Shown piece after piece: positions 21,497 to 34,025 of a stretch of 64,000 bases of DNA. The stretch is from Selaginella tamariscina (lineage: Eukaryota > Streptophyta > Lycopodiopsida > Selaginellales > Selaginellaceae), in assembly GCA_003024785.1 (NCBI GenBank), contig PUQB01000268.1:124001-188000 (forward strand), written 5' to 3'. The position numbers were made by a program, and so were the translations under genes. Positions within the stretch are counted from its first letter, which is position 1; every line of letters starts with the position of its first letter. Under the pieces are notes generated by a model. The model ran no database searches, was not told where the DNA came from, and worked only from the letters and a program-made list of their open reading frames with translations.

Positions 21497-24329
21497 AAAA
21501 AACCCCTTAGATTCCATGTATTTCAGTACAAAACTAAAAAAATAAAAATAAAAATCGTTGTCCACAATAAGTTTCTTCATAATTGCTTGAGACTGTTTTT
21601 ACAAAATTCTAATGTGTATTAAGATTTCATAAGTTTATTTTAAATATGATGGATTGAATTTAAATATCTTTTAAAGCTGCTCAAAAGAGAAAACGGTAAC
21701 AGTTAATCGTTTTAATTGTGCAACTTGAGATGTATTGATAAATATTTCATGCACGAAGCACAAATTTTAAATCACACATGAACATGGTTAATTGCACCAT
21801 GATACACATCATGGCTTCATTACATGTTTTATCATATGCGTGCTTATAGTTAAATTAAACATCTAACAAAATATGTAATGACTCTCATTTCACGGTATAT
21901 GAAGTGAGACATATTATTAATAAAGTGAGTCATACATGCATAAGACATGTTCATCTCAAAGTTTTAATTTTAGTAACTTACTGAGTTTCTTTTATTTTTT
22001 TAAAAATTTTTGAGAACGAGTGAGTTTATTTAGTGAATTATCACTGTCACAAAGTGAGATTTAATTATTATAGACACATTTAAATTGTTCATTCTTTATT
22101 TGTATATCTTCAACAATTAACTTTCTGAATTTGAGGTATTTCTAAAAAATATTTAAATGCATTTGATAAATCTTGTTTATTAGATTTAAACGATTAAACA
22201 ATCAATATCTTACATAGTGAAACTGTTCAATTGTCATCTTTATCATTAAATTTAATTGCTATGAACAACGCATCCTTTACTTTGCGATTGTATCACTCAT
22301 ATAATGTAATTAAATATATAAGAATTTTTTCTTTATAAATGAATAAATTTTCAAAAAAATTTAAAAACTTATTTAAAAAGTTTTGTAAATGAACATTTCA
22401 TATAATGAAAATTTATGTTATTATGTTAAGATTAACTAAACTAGAAATATCTCAAGAATCCATTTGCTTCACTTTATAACCCACTATAGCATTTCAGTGA
22501 GCAATGTAGATACTACTTAAAAATTTAGTTTCTTATTCTTTTTGGAAGAGTATTACATTACTAAATATAAAAATATAAAAAGACAATTTTATTTATTATC
22601 ATTGACAACCATTGTATTAAAGAAATCGATGGGCATTATTTATATAAAGTGAGACTCCATCCACATGATGGAGTTAAAATCCCTGGGAGTGAGACAAAGT
22701 AAAATTAAGGTTATATAAAGTGAAACTCTAAGCCCTTGAAGTAAAAATAAGGCTTTACAAAGTGAAAGTCAAGTCTATATAAAGTGAAAGTCAAGCCAGT
22801 TAAAAAAATAAAAATCAACTTTGTACACTTGGAGTCTCGATTCCTAAGGCTTGACCATCACTTTGTGAACTTATAATTCGCTTCATAATGCTTGTTTTCA
22901 TGAAGTGAAGAATCATGAAACTAAGCAAGACAAGCTGCATTAAGGAAGTTTAATGAAATTGACATTATAATTATTACTTGTTTGCATTGTTAATAGACTC
23001 TAAAGTCTTAGCTAATGTAAATGCAACATAATAAGTTGGATGAGTTAATTTCTGAAATGTATATAATTTTTTTAATTTTTATTTTTTATGCATATGATTT
23101 TATATGTTTTTTACATAGAGCATATATCTCATATTGTTAAAATAGCCATGTGTGGGGTTTTGTACAATAGATATAAATCATGATTTAAACATCAAAATAT
23201 AATTTGAAATAATACATTTCGTCCTAAAAAATTATTAAAATAAAAATTAGTTGGTTTTTCATACGGTTTTAATTAAAAATTGAGTTGATATTTATAATTG
23301 ATATAGTTTTTAATATAATTAATGGGTGATCACAATTGTTGAAAATAAAGTGTTTAAGTAAAATCTACAAGGCTTCATAATTGATTTTGCAAATGAGGTA
23401 TTAATTTATCCATATACAGCTATATGTATATATAGATGCATATGTATACAATGGGGGTACCATATAATATATATAATATGCATTAAATTTAATATATTAG
23501 TGAATCATACATAGAAACTACTCTTGTTAATATAGTTAATATGTATGCCATGTTTAGGTGCACATTGAAAGCACATTGAGTGTTTCAAAATATGCTTATG
23601 TGAAATGTGGTTTCTTAAATAGCACTTCTAATGGGGTACATCTTGAATGGGAGAGTGAGTTATATATATGGGGGGTACCATATCATATATATAATATGCA
23701 CTAGTATATATATAATAATTTATCATATGTATTTATATATCTTTAATGAAGTATATATATATAAAATATATGAATAAGTTTTAAGTGTGTAATACTATAC
23801 ATAACAACATATATAGATAATATTTATGCGCGCACGTGTGTGTCAACGTTATCAAGGGTACCATATATTATATTTATGTATAAATCTTTAAAGAAGTACA
23901 TATGCAAAAATATATGAATATGTTTTAAGTAATTCCAATGAATATATATAAACATTACCATATATATATATAATAATGTATGTATGTGTATATCAACATT
24001 ATCATGAGGTACGATAATAATATATATATATATATATATATTCTTTAATGAAGGTTATAAGTATTTATATATCTTTAATGAAGTATATATACAAAACATA
24101 TAAATATGTTTTAAAGTGTAAAATCTCATATATAACAATAAATATGTGTGTGTGTGTGTGTGACGATATTATATATACTAAGACATTTTATTATCACAAA
24201 ACATTTTATATTAACAACACTTGCTTTAGACAGTCGTATGTAGGATCCATCATTAAAATTTAGGGTAATTTTAAATTTAAATTGAGCTTGCAACATTACA
24301 TGTTTATCATACTCCAACAAATTTAACAC
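21497..24329. other. AT-rich intergenic region with low-grade repeats
   Basis: No genes. At about 22640-22810 the phrase aaagtgaaa(g/c)tc recurs six or more times. At about 23450-24060 a block with ggggtaccatata, tatatctttaatgaagtata and gtgtgtcaacgttatca occurs two to three times, so it is an old tandem repeat. The small ORFs at 24048-24263 and 24126-24329 are chance readings through it. Confidence 0.5.
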
Positions 24330-25358
24330 TTTACAGGCATCCGTTTGTAATTGGTTACAGATGACTTGGTAAAGAATGTGTTCTCACACATTAGTCCTGA
24401 CATAGCAAGCTCCTCTTCCTCCAGTTTTCGTATAGATTACAAGTTGTTTTCCATATAGGATGGACTCATGTACCGAGAGGGTCTCATGTACATTTATGTT
24501 GGTGTTTACAGGACTTGTGTGGTACATGATTGTTATGATACCTCGGTTATAGGACATTTTGATATGGCCAAGACAGTTGAGTTAATGACTCGCAACTATT
24601 GGTGGCCTGGGTTGCAAGGTTTTGTAGAAAAGTTTGTACTAAGTTGTGACACCTGCAACAGGTCGAAAATGCCTCGTCACGCACCCTTTGGTCTTCTTTG
24701 TCCTCTTCCTGTTCCCTCTACTCCTTGGAGATCCATTTCTATGGATTTCCTCACAGGTCTTCCTCCTCGTGGATTTGATGCAGTTCTTGTGATGATTGAC
24801 AGTTTTACCAAACATGCTCATTTTGTGCCCTATAACAAGATGGCTACAGGCCAGACAACTGCTGAGTTGGTGATCCACGAAGTGTTCTGACATCGTGGTC
24901 TTCATGAGAGCATTATTTCTAATCGAGGCCCACAATTCATGTCCAGATTTAGCAAGAGCTTCTCCGGAGTTTAAAAGTTAAAGCAGATCTTTCTTCAGGA
25001 TATCATCCGCAAATTAATGGGCAGTCAGAATGCATGATTTAGACCTTAGAGCAGTATCTTCGCTGCTTCATCAATTACCAACAAGACAACTAGTTGGACC
25101 TTCTTTCTATGGTGGAGTTTGCTTACAACAACTCCGTTCACGCATCTATAGGCCAGACACTTTTCTTTGCTCTTATATGTTACCATCCATGTTTTGACTT
25201 TGCTCCTTATGCTTTTCCTTTTTCCTCTCCTGTTGTACAAGATCGTCTCCAACATCTTTGTTAGGTACATGATAATTTCTGAGTTCATCTTCAGCAGGCA
25301 CATGAACGGTACAAGCATCATGCTAATGCTCATCATCAGCTGACACTTACAGCTTTTG
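24330..25358 (+). pseudogene. integrase fragment of a chromovirus (family B type)
   Basis: Collinear with the integrase part of the 50-56 kb element. It shows the zinc-binding His-His-Cys-Cys region (HDCYDT...GHFDMAK...CDTC), the core with MDFLTGLP, FTKHAHFVPY, and FFALICYHPCFDFAP at the end. The second catalytic Asp is lost: the reading is SNRGPQF where SDRGPQF is expected. Several stops are present. This copy shows the original order that is inverted in the 54.3-55.0 kb copy. Confidence 0.88.
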
Positions 25359-25510
25359 CCTTGAGTTTCCTAGATGTAGCTAACGATACCTAATCAAATC
25401 ATTATTAGATACCCAAGTGCACTAAGCAGGCCTATTTACTTAAGTTTGATAATTTGTAAGTAACAATAGTCAATGTCCAAAGTAAAGAAGAGTCATAATA
25501 AAACTATGAT
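25359..25510 (-). repeat. family A LTR fragment
   Basis: About 150 bp matching the end of the minus-strand family A LTR (tagatacccaagtgcacta, then gagtcataataaaactatga). Probably the remnant 3' LTR of the minus-strand element that follows. Confidence 0.75.
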
Positions 25511-25589
25511 AAAGATGGTCTTTTACTAATGAGTTGACTAGAACATCAACACGAGCATGCAATGACCAATGGGGATGTTAACCATGGAC

Positions 25590-26340
25590 TGCAAAGAATA
25601 ATGATTGACCTATAGAAGCATGCACCGAGTTGTTGTATGCAAACTTTGTAAGGGGCAAGAGTTTGACCCAATTGTAATGCTGATAATTACTAAAACACCA
25701 AAGTTACTGCTCTAAGGTCTGAAAGGTATGTTCAAATTGACCGATAGTTTGTGGATGATACCCCAAGGATAACTTACACTCAGTATTCAAAAGCTATAGT
25801 ATCCACTTTCAAAACTTGGCAGCAAATTGAGATCTAAGATCAATGACAATATCATTTGATAGACTATGTAATCAAAGAACCTCCTTAAGCACTAATTTTG
25901 TTGTCTCCTCACTTGTGATGGGTTTTGTGAATGGAAGAAAGTGAATCATCTTGAAAAATCGGTTTACCACAATCAAAGTTGAATCAAACCCTTTAGATTG
26001 AGGAAGGTCAGTGTTGGAGATTGACTTTCAAAAATTAATTGGATAGACAATGATTAAAGCAACATGTATAGACGAGGGCAAGGGCCTTGGACCAACAACA
26101 AATATCACAAGTGTGAATAAAGTTTGCTACATAGTTTCAAAGTTGAGGCCACAATAACCCGAGTAACCAAATCAAATGTCTTGTGGGTGCCAAAATGGCT
26201 AGCAACAAGACTATTATGATAATCCTGTAATACTCTAAGATTATATGGTTCATTTGATTGTTGTAAAGAAGTAACCATTCTAGAGCTTGAATTGATTATA
26301 ATCACCAAAGTGGTACTAGGAACCAAAACTCAAGGCGTTG
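25590..26340 (-). pseudogene. integrase remnant
   Basis: Minus-strand reading shows RVLQDYHNSLVASHFGTHKT followed by FDLVTRVI, the zinc-binding His...His part of a gypsy integrase. Further core-like words continue towards 25590 between stops. Confidence 0.75.
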
Positions 26341-26499
26341 TTAGGAGTCATATGGTTTAAAACATTCTGAGCAACTAGATCCATTGGTATTATCGCACAA
26401 ACCATGTCAAGAATACTAGAATCCACTAGAGTTTGCAACACCTAGTAACCATCAACTTTAGTTGGTTTGGTCTCAGAAGAACCTGCCATTGTTGGTCAA

Positions 26500-27080
26500 A
26501 TGTCAGGTCACCATGGCAAAGAGCCAAATAGGACATTGGGATAGAGCATTTACTTTACCCTGTTGCAAACTTGGTTGATACATGATGACAAAGTTAAATT
26601 GTGCTAAGAATTGGGCCCAATGAAATTGCCAGTGATTCAAAACTTGTGCCAATTGAAAGTATATGAGATTCTTGTGGTCCTTGTAGACCATTACTTGGTG
26701 CAACAAACCCTTCAAAAAGTGTCTCCATTCATTAAACAAATCCACAATAACCAAAAACTCATTATATACCTCATAATTGATCTTTGATGTGAGAAACTTG
26801 TAGGAATGAAATGTTATTGAGTAGAGTTGACCATCTTCATTGACCTAGGACAGAATGCTACCAAGTGCAAAGTTTGATGCATCAACCTTAATGACAAAAG
26901 GTATGTCAAGATCCGGGTGAGCCAATATCGGAACGAAAGGTGAAGGCTTGTTTTAAGTTGTTGAAAGTAGCCTCTGCCTTTGGTGACTACACAGATGGCT
27001 TGTCCTTATGTGTGAGTTTGGTGAGTGATAACACGATTTTAGAGTAATCATTGATGAACTTGAGGTAAAGTTGGCAAAGC
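26500..27080 (-). pseudogene. RNase H remnant
   Basis: Minus-strand reading has EWRHFLKGLLHQVMVYKDHK, LNHWQFHWAQFLAQFNFVI and QGKVNALSQ, which match the C-terminal RNase H part of chromovirus pol (HRWAQFLSQFDFVITYRPG-like). Stops interrupt it. Confidence 0.78.
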
Positions 27081-27086
27081 CGAGGA

Positions 27087-28714
27087 TTACTTTGGACATT
27101 AATTATTGTTACCTACTGAACTATGTTGATAAGCCCTAGGTGTAGAAGAAACATGTCTGCTTAGTGCACTTGGGTATCTAGTGATGATCCTTGTTATGTG
27201 TTATTAGGTATTTGCAAGAAACTCTAGATGAAACTAGCACTTCCATCTAGGAAACTCTTACTCGTTTTTTGTGTCTCGGTTGGGTTATTGATTAGTTTCG
27301 GTGAGTTTGACATATTGGATGTGGGTAGAAACACCTCTAGGGTTGCCCTAACCCATGCCCTAAACCTCTCATGTTAGGGTTTAGGGGTCGATGGTTCATT
27401 AATTAAACTCACCAATATATTCCCATTGGGAATGAGATTTTATGCTAATTGGAAAACAAAGGGAGGGGTCTTTGTCACATATATTAAGTAGTAAATATAA
27501 TGAGGGTTTCTAGGTTCATGATTGAGCTCATTACTCTTCTACCGGTGCAAGCTCTACTTGTGTCGTCAAGGCACAACCCTCTATTGTGCCGCATTAACTT
27601 CTAGACAATAGGGTATGTTCCACCTTCGGGGTACTTACCCTTACTATTGGTGAATCCATGCATGGGAAGTTGTGTTGGAATGCACATTCCAAGTTGAGGC
27701 TTGTTTCCAGTCTTCTCCTCCACATCAAGCTAGGTGTAGCACTCACATTTAAGTAAGGCACATTCGTGTTCTTGTCCAACTATGAGTGTGAGGTCTTGGC
27801 TGACAAGTGTGGTTCATATAGGGGTTCTAGAGTTGGCATTTAGGAGCCACGTTCGTGACATTTGGTGTAACTCTTGAATCTAAGGGGCTATGGCATGATA
27901 GCCCACATCATGGGAGACAATATCATATGGAGATGTGACACTAGGCTAGACGACACACAATACAACGCTCGAGGCACACTCTTTGGGGTTGTGTTATGGG
28001 TTTGTTGCCAAGGGGTTGGATACTCTAGCAAATAAGCATGCTTGTACTCGCACCAAGGTGCTAAGCCTTAGGCATCAATTAAGGGAGGTTAAGTCTCGCA
28101 ACTAAGTGTGCTTTTGGCATACTTAGCTAGGGGGTGATTTCCTTGAGATCTAAAGGTTGAATAACCTAAGCTCATTAGCAGAAGCCCTTTTGTGAGGCAC
28201 TTGCAAGGTCGTGTACTTAGGTTATTCAAATCTAGCCTTAAGGTTACTTAGTAGAACACTCGTGTTTGCCTACGGCACATACTCGTGTCCTCATTAAATA
28301 TTAGCCCCTTAGATCTAAGGTATGACTTGGCCATTCAAACCCTTAAGGGTTAGTTGTGGTTCAAGGTACCCTTGTCGCTACTCCTGGATGAGGGTGATTC
28401 CTCAAGGGGTAGTGATGATGCCTTAGCTCCATCATGAGGGTATGTGTGAGACACGTTTCCTTTGTGGGGTTAGGGCATGAGCCATGTCTAGATCTACTAG
28501 GACATGATCCTAAAGTCTACTCAGGTTATCCTCTAGGGTTTAGGGGATGGTCATTCTAGGGGACTTGGGGTAGGAATATGATTTCTACCTAATTAGGCAT
28601 TTGAGTTAGACTCTTGGGGTCATCTTGAAAGATTTAGAGTTGCTCACACAAAATGTTGATGCTGGATGGCCACTTGGCAGCCACGTGTTGGCCCTTCAGA
28701 TAAAAATTTTGACA
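27087..28714 (+). repeat. family A LTR copy, 5' end truncated
   Basis: Same sequence family as 30326, 32442 and 34026: ttgttacctactgaactatg, a g-rich run, ggaatgcacattccaag and the end cacgtgttggcccttcagat...gaca. About the first 35 bp of the canonical LTR are missing. The ORF inside (27594-27779) is not a gene. Confidence 0.85.
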
Positions 28715-28719
28715 AGACA

Positions 28720-29400
28720 TGCCAATCCAACACAGTTCTTACCTTAATAAGATCCATTGAAACTCCTTCTGGCGAGATGATGCACCTCAAGAATTCCACA
28801 TGGTCTTATTCAAACTGCACTTTTCAAGCTTGGCTTAAAGGTAATAGTTCTGCAACTTCTATAGTACCTATTGAACATGCTTTTCATGCTCTTCTAATGT
28901 CTTGGAATATATAAGAATGTTGTCAAGTTATAATATTATGAACACATCAAAGAACTTGCAAAAGATGTCATTGGCCATGTATTGAAAGATAACTGATGTA
29001 GTGGTGAGTCTAAACAACTTTGCCGTGTACTTAAAATGTTCATACCGTGTGCAAAATGCAATCTTTCACTTGTCCCTTGGGCAGATCATATGCACCTTGG
29101 AGGTCAATCTTGGTGAACTATTTAGCCTTGACAAGACACTTCAACAGCTCGATATCAATGGTAGAGGGTATCGATTTTGTATCGTTACTTTGTTAAACCC
29201 ATAATAATCCATTACCAAAGGCAATCCTTCTTTTGACAAAGAAGATGAGTGCACTGGTTGGAGACTTTGAGTGTCGGATGAATCCAGTGAAAGGTTCTTT
29301 TTGATGTATTCCCACAAAACCTCAAGCTCTGCTAGAAAAGCTCGTAATTGGGTCCCCAAGGGGGTTGAACACCTTCTGCCAAGTCAATGAGACAATCATA
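28720..29400 (-). pseudogene. reverse transcriptase remnant
   Basis: Minus-strand reading contains MDYYGFNKVTIQNRYPLPL (expected VDYRGLNKVT...), KIDLQGAYDL and, in another frame, FLRCIISPEGVSMD. These are RT blocks in correct order, but with several stops and an altered catalytic region. Confidence 0.85.
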
Positions 29401-30325
29401 TGGCTGGTGTTTTGGGAGCTTATTAACCTTGAAGACATCAACAAACTCATTATACTTAGTTGGTACCTAGACTAAAGACTTACTTGAATTGGATTTGAGT
29501 GTTGAAGTGATGGCCACAACAAAAACTGATTAAGGATCCCATTTAACCCTCTTGGATAAATTCATCTAATGAAATTGTGCAATCTCGCAATGTTCCAAGG
29601 TTGGGCTTAGAGAGTTAAAAACCTCTACTTTCTTTAGCAAGTTAAAATGTTTGTGCAGTTGATGGTTGGATTGTGAATTTTAAACCATGGTATATCGAAG
29701 ATAATTGGATACTCAAAAATATTGATCATGTTACACAAATTCTGCAAGAAGTATCTCCGACTCAAACTCTTCAACAATAGCACCAGATGCCACAGGTTGG
29801 GAATTCATGACTAGGACATGAACTTGGTACAAGAGCTTCTTCATGGAAATGGAGTGTCAATGTGCAAAGGTACAATCCATGAAACAAGTGGTAGCTCTAG
29901 AGTCCAATAAAGTTGATGCAATGACCTTATGACCCTTTGCTATGTAAAGCTTAACTTGTGTCGCGAAGGACTTACTATTTTGAGATGATGAATGAAGTTA
30001 ATTATTTGCAGGGACTCTTTATGCTTGAGATTGTCCAATAAATAACTATTAATTTGGCTAGACTTAATTGTTTAACTTCTTATCTAACTTGTTAAGAACT
30101 TCAAAATATTGCTTCAACTGGACTCTTAGGGTGAACATAGCTAATCATGATGGGTTGAGGACTCGTAAGGTGAACATGGTTATCGTATGCCTCAACTTGT
30201 TCGAGTAGTTGATTGCAATATGACCATGATCACCATAATAAAGACACAAACCATTGACCTTACAACATTGGTTCTCAACTAGGGTCAGGGGACCTCAATG
30301 TTAAACTAGTCCTTAAGTCAGAATT
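29401..30325 (-). pseudogene. protease/gag C-terminal remnant
   Basis: Minus-strand reading shows LDSRATTCFMDCTFAH near 29900, an aspartic protease start in which DSGA has become DSRA. The rest is degenerate. The zinc-knuckle region is expected near 30200-30300. Confidence 0.6.
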
Positions 30326-31983
30326 TTCATAGTTTTTACTATGACCTTTACTTTTACTTTAGAGTTGACTGTTGTTACCTATTGAATTATGTTAATAAGC
30401 CTTAAATATAGTGAAAAACAACCTTGCTTAGTGCACTTAGGTGTTTAGGGGTAGTCCAATGGGTTATCATTAATACCTCAAAAAACTCTAGGTGAATGTA
30501 GCACTTACCTTTTAAAAACTCTTACCCTCATTTTCTATGTCTCGATTAGTTTTGGTGAGTTTGGCATGTCAGATATGAGTAAAAACACCCCTAGGGTTGA
30601 CCTAACCCTAAGGTTGCCCTAATCACACACCCTAAACCCTTGGGTTACAATTTAGGGGTCAATTGATTGTTCAATTAAACTCACCAAGTATATTCCTATT
30701 GAGAATAATATTTCATACTAGCCCACTTTACAAAACAATAAAAGGGGTGTGTGTGTGGGGGGGGGGGGTGCTCTATCACATATATTAAGTAGGATATGTA
30801 GTGAAAGTTCTTGGGTTCATGACTGAGCTCGTTATTCTTTACTGGTGCAAGCTTTAACTTGTGTTGTCAAGGCATAACCCTTGTTGTGCCACCTCAACTT
30901 TCAAATGATAAGGGTACATAATGTAGCTTACCCTTAACATTAGTGAATCCGTGCTAAGAGGTCTTGGCAGAGTGCACATTCCAAGGGTCAGAGGTTGAGG
31001 CATGTCTCCAACCTCTTCCTGCACATCAAGTTAAGAGTAACACTCATAGGTAAGCAGGCATATTCATGTCTTTGTCCAATTGTGGACATGGAATCTTGTT
31101 GACAAGTTCTCTTTACCAAAGTTCTTGAGGGTTGTTAAAGGGGTTCTAGAGGTGGCATTTGTGGCACTAGGTGTAAACCTTGAATCTAAAGAGCTATGGC
31201 GAGATAGCTCACATCTTGGGAAATAGTGTTACATGAAGATGTGACATTAGGATAGATGATACATGGTACAACACCGAGGCAAGCCTTTTGGTGTTGTTTC
31301 ATGGGATTAACACTGAGGGGTTGGATACTTAGCAAGCAAGCATGCTTGTGCTTGCATATGAGTGCTAAGCCTTAAGCATCTGCTCAAGAGAAGTTGTGTC
31401 TCATAACTGGATGTGCTATTGACACACTCAGCTAGGGGGTTGTTCTCCTTGGAATCCAAGGGTTGAACAACCTAAGCTCATTAGCAAGAGCCCATTCGTG
31501 AGGCACTCACAAAGTTGTGTACTTAGGGTTGTTCAAACCTCGCTTTATGGAGTTTACTTAGTAAAACACTTGTGTATGCCTCTGGCACACACTAATATCC
31601 TCACTAAGTACTAACCCTAGGTTTAGAGTATGACTTAGCCACCAAACCCTTAGGGGTTAGTCATGGTTCAAGGAACCTCTTGACGCGGGTGATTCCTCAA
31701 GGAGTAAGTCATGATACCTTAGCTCTATCATGAGGGTATGTGCAAGGCATGTCTCTTTGGTAAAGTTAGGGCATCAACATGTCTAGGTCTTTTGGAGCAA
31801 AATTCTAAAGTCTAAGTTTTATTCTAAGGGACTTAGGATAGGACCCTAAGTCTCGTGCCTACTTAGGCATTAAGTCAGATTCTTGGGGTTATCTTAAAAA
31901 CTTAGCATTGCTCACACATGGTGTTGACGTTGAATGGCCACTTGACAACTATGTGTTGCCACCTTTGGGTTAAAACTCTAACA
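30326..31983 (+). repeat. family A LTR copy
   Basis: About 1.66 kb, from tttcatagtttttactatga to gttaaaactctaaca. Includes the G-run near 30757 that marks this family. No internal element sequence is attached, so it is a solo LTR or the residue of one. Confidence 0.85.
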
Positions 31984-32441
31984 GGATTGGAGCTTGGCCA
32001 TGGTTTATCATTGGTGCTGCTGGAGGTGAAGCCATTGCTACTGCATAAGTGTATTCCCTTAAACGAGATTGTTGAAATCGGTTAAGTGACGTACATAGAT
32101 GATAGCCTCAAAGAGACTTATTGGGTCCTTATGGAATTTTAGAAGAAGGTCCTTGACATCGTTACGAAGCCCTTGGCAAAATTGGTCAATTAAGGCTTCT
32201 TCATCCCATGGCATGTTGCATGCCAAAAGGCAAAACTCCGACACATACTGATGTTGAACGGTTCCCTTGTTGAAGTATTTGAATTTGCTAATTGTCGTTC
32301 AAACACTATCGATGTCACCAAATAGTGCTTAAATTCCGCAATGAATAGTTCAATGTCGTCCAACAATGGTGAGTCTTTATTCAATAAAGGCACAAACTAG
32401 GCTCAAGCAATGTTGGTGAGTAGTAGTTCAACTAGACCCAC
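31984..32441 (-). pseudogene. gag remnant
   Basis: Two overlapping minus-strand pieces (32190-32393 and 32059-32244) read EFKHYLVTSIVFERQ and DEEALIDQFCQGLRNDVKDL, matching gag blocks of the family B element near 51250-51500 (LIEHFHFGLKDDMKDL). Confidence 0.75.
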
Positions 32442-33644
32442 TGTCATAGTTTTTATTATGACTCGACCATTTACTTTGAAAGTTGACTGTTGTTACCTAC
32501 TGGATTATGTGATAAGCCCTAGGTGTAGAATAAACATGCATGCATAGTGCACTTAGGTATCTAGTGATGGTTCAATCGAGTGTCATTAGGTATTTGCAAG
32601 AAACTTTAAATGAAGCTAGTACTTCCATCTAGAAAACTCTTTCCTGACTTTGACGTCCCAATTAGGCTTATTAGTTAATGTAGATGAGTTCGTCATGTTA
32701 AATAAGGTTAGGAACACCCTATTGTTGACCTAACCCTAGGGTTGTTCTAACCCACACCCTAAAATCCCCAGGGTTTAGGGGTAGGAGTTAGGTTAAAAAA
32801 AGCTCATCTAATTAAGGGGGTTGGAATTCTGTGCCAACCCACTTACACATATAGGAAAAGAGGGTGGGGGGGAGGGGGGCTCCATCACATAAATAAGGTA
32901 GAGTATGTAGTAGGAGAGTTCTTGAGTTCCTAACAAGAACTTGTTATTCTTCTAGCTTGTGTCATTAAGGCACAACCCTTTGTTGTGCCGTCTCAACTTC
33001 CAAACAATAGGGGTATGTCTCACCTTCAGGGTAGCCTACCCTTAACGTTGGTGAATCCATAACTGAAAGGTCTTGTCGGAATGCACGTTTCAAGGGTCAT
33101 AGGTTAAAGCATGTCTCCAGCCTCCTTCTCTCACGTCAAGTTAGGTGTAGCACTCATAGCTAAACAAAGCACATTCATGTCTTTGTCCAACTGTGAGCCT
33201 GAGATCTTAGCTGATGGGTTTCTTATTATCAGGTTCCAAAGGGGTTCTGGAGTTGGCATTTAGGAGCTACGTTTGTGGCACTTGGTGTAACTCTTGAATC
33301 TAAGGGGCTATAGCATGGTAGTCAACATCATGGGAGTAATGTCACATGAAGATGTGACACTAGGCTAGACAACACAGCACAACACTCGAGGCACACCCTT
33401 GTCATGGGTTTGTCGTCAAAGGGTTGTATACTTAGCAAATAAGCATGTTTGTGCTCGCACCAAGGTGCTAAGCCTTAGGCATTAGCTCAAGGGAGGTTAT
33501 ATCTCATAACTAGGTGTGCTTTGGCACACTTGGCTAGGGGGTGTTCTACCTGGGATTTAAGGGTTGAACAACCTAAGCTCATTAGTAGGAGCCCTTTCAT
33601 GAGACACTTGCAAAGTCATGTACTTAGGGTTATGCAAACCTAAA
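32442..33644 (+). repeat. family A LTR copy, 3' truncated
   Basis: Starts tgtcatagtttttattatga. Cut off within the LTR by the family B LTR at 33645. Confidence 0.85.
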
Positions 33645-34025
33645 TGTCACGACCCGATATAGAATATATGATATGCTTATAAGATACGACCTACAGGATA
33701 CAAGATACGACCTACAAGATACAAGATACAGGGTACGGAATACAAGATATGCCTACATAATATACTATAAGATATGCCTACAGGATATGCTTATAGGATA
33801 TACCTATAGGATAAGGGACATTTATTTTAGCTTATGCCTAGATTAGCTCTTGGAGTATCATTTTTAACTTATGCCTAGATTAGCTCTTGGAGTTGTGAGT
33901 ATAAAAGCTTCGACCTAATTATTGTACAATTAGTTACTATAAACACTAGTCATTTACGATCATTCTTGTCATGTTCCTTGTTCTTGTCTTGTTCTTTGTT
34001 CTTTTCTTGTTCCTTGCTCTTGCCG
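33645..34025 (+). repeat. family B LTR fragment
   Basis: Starts tgtcacgacccgatatagaa, contains the gatac/gatatgc-rich start, gattagctcttggag and the repeated cttgttccttgttcttg stretch. The last 50-100 bp, including the terminal ttgaca, are missing. Confidence 0.85.
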
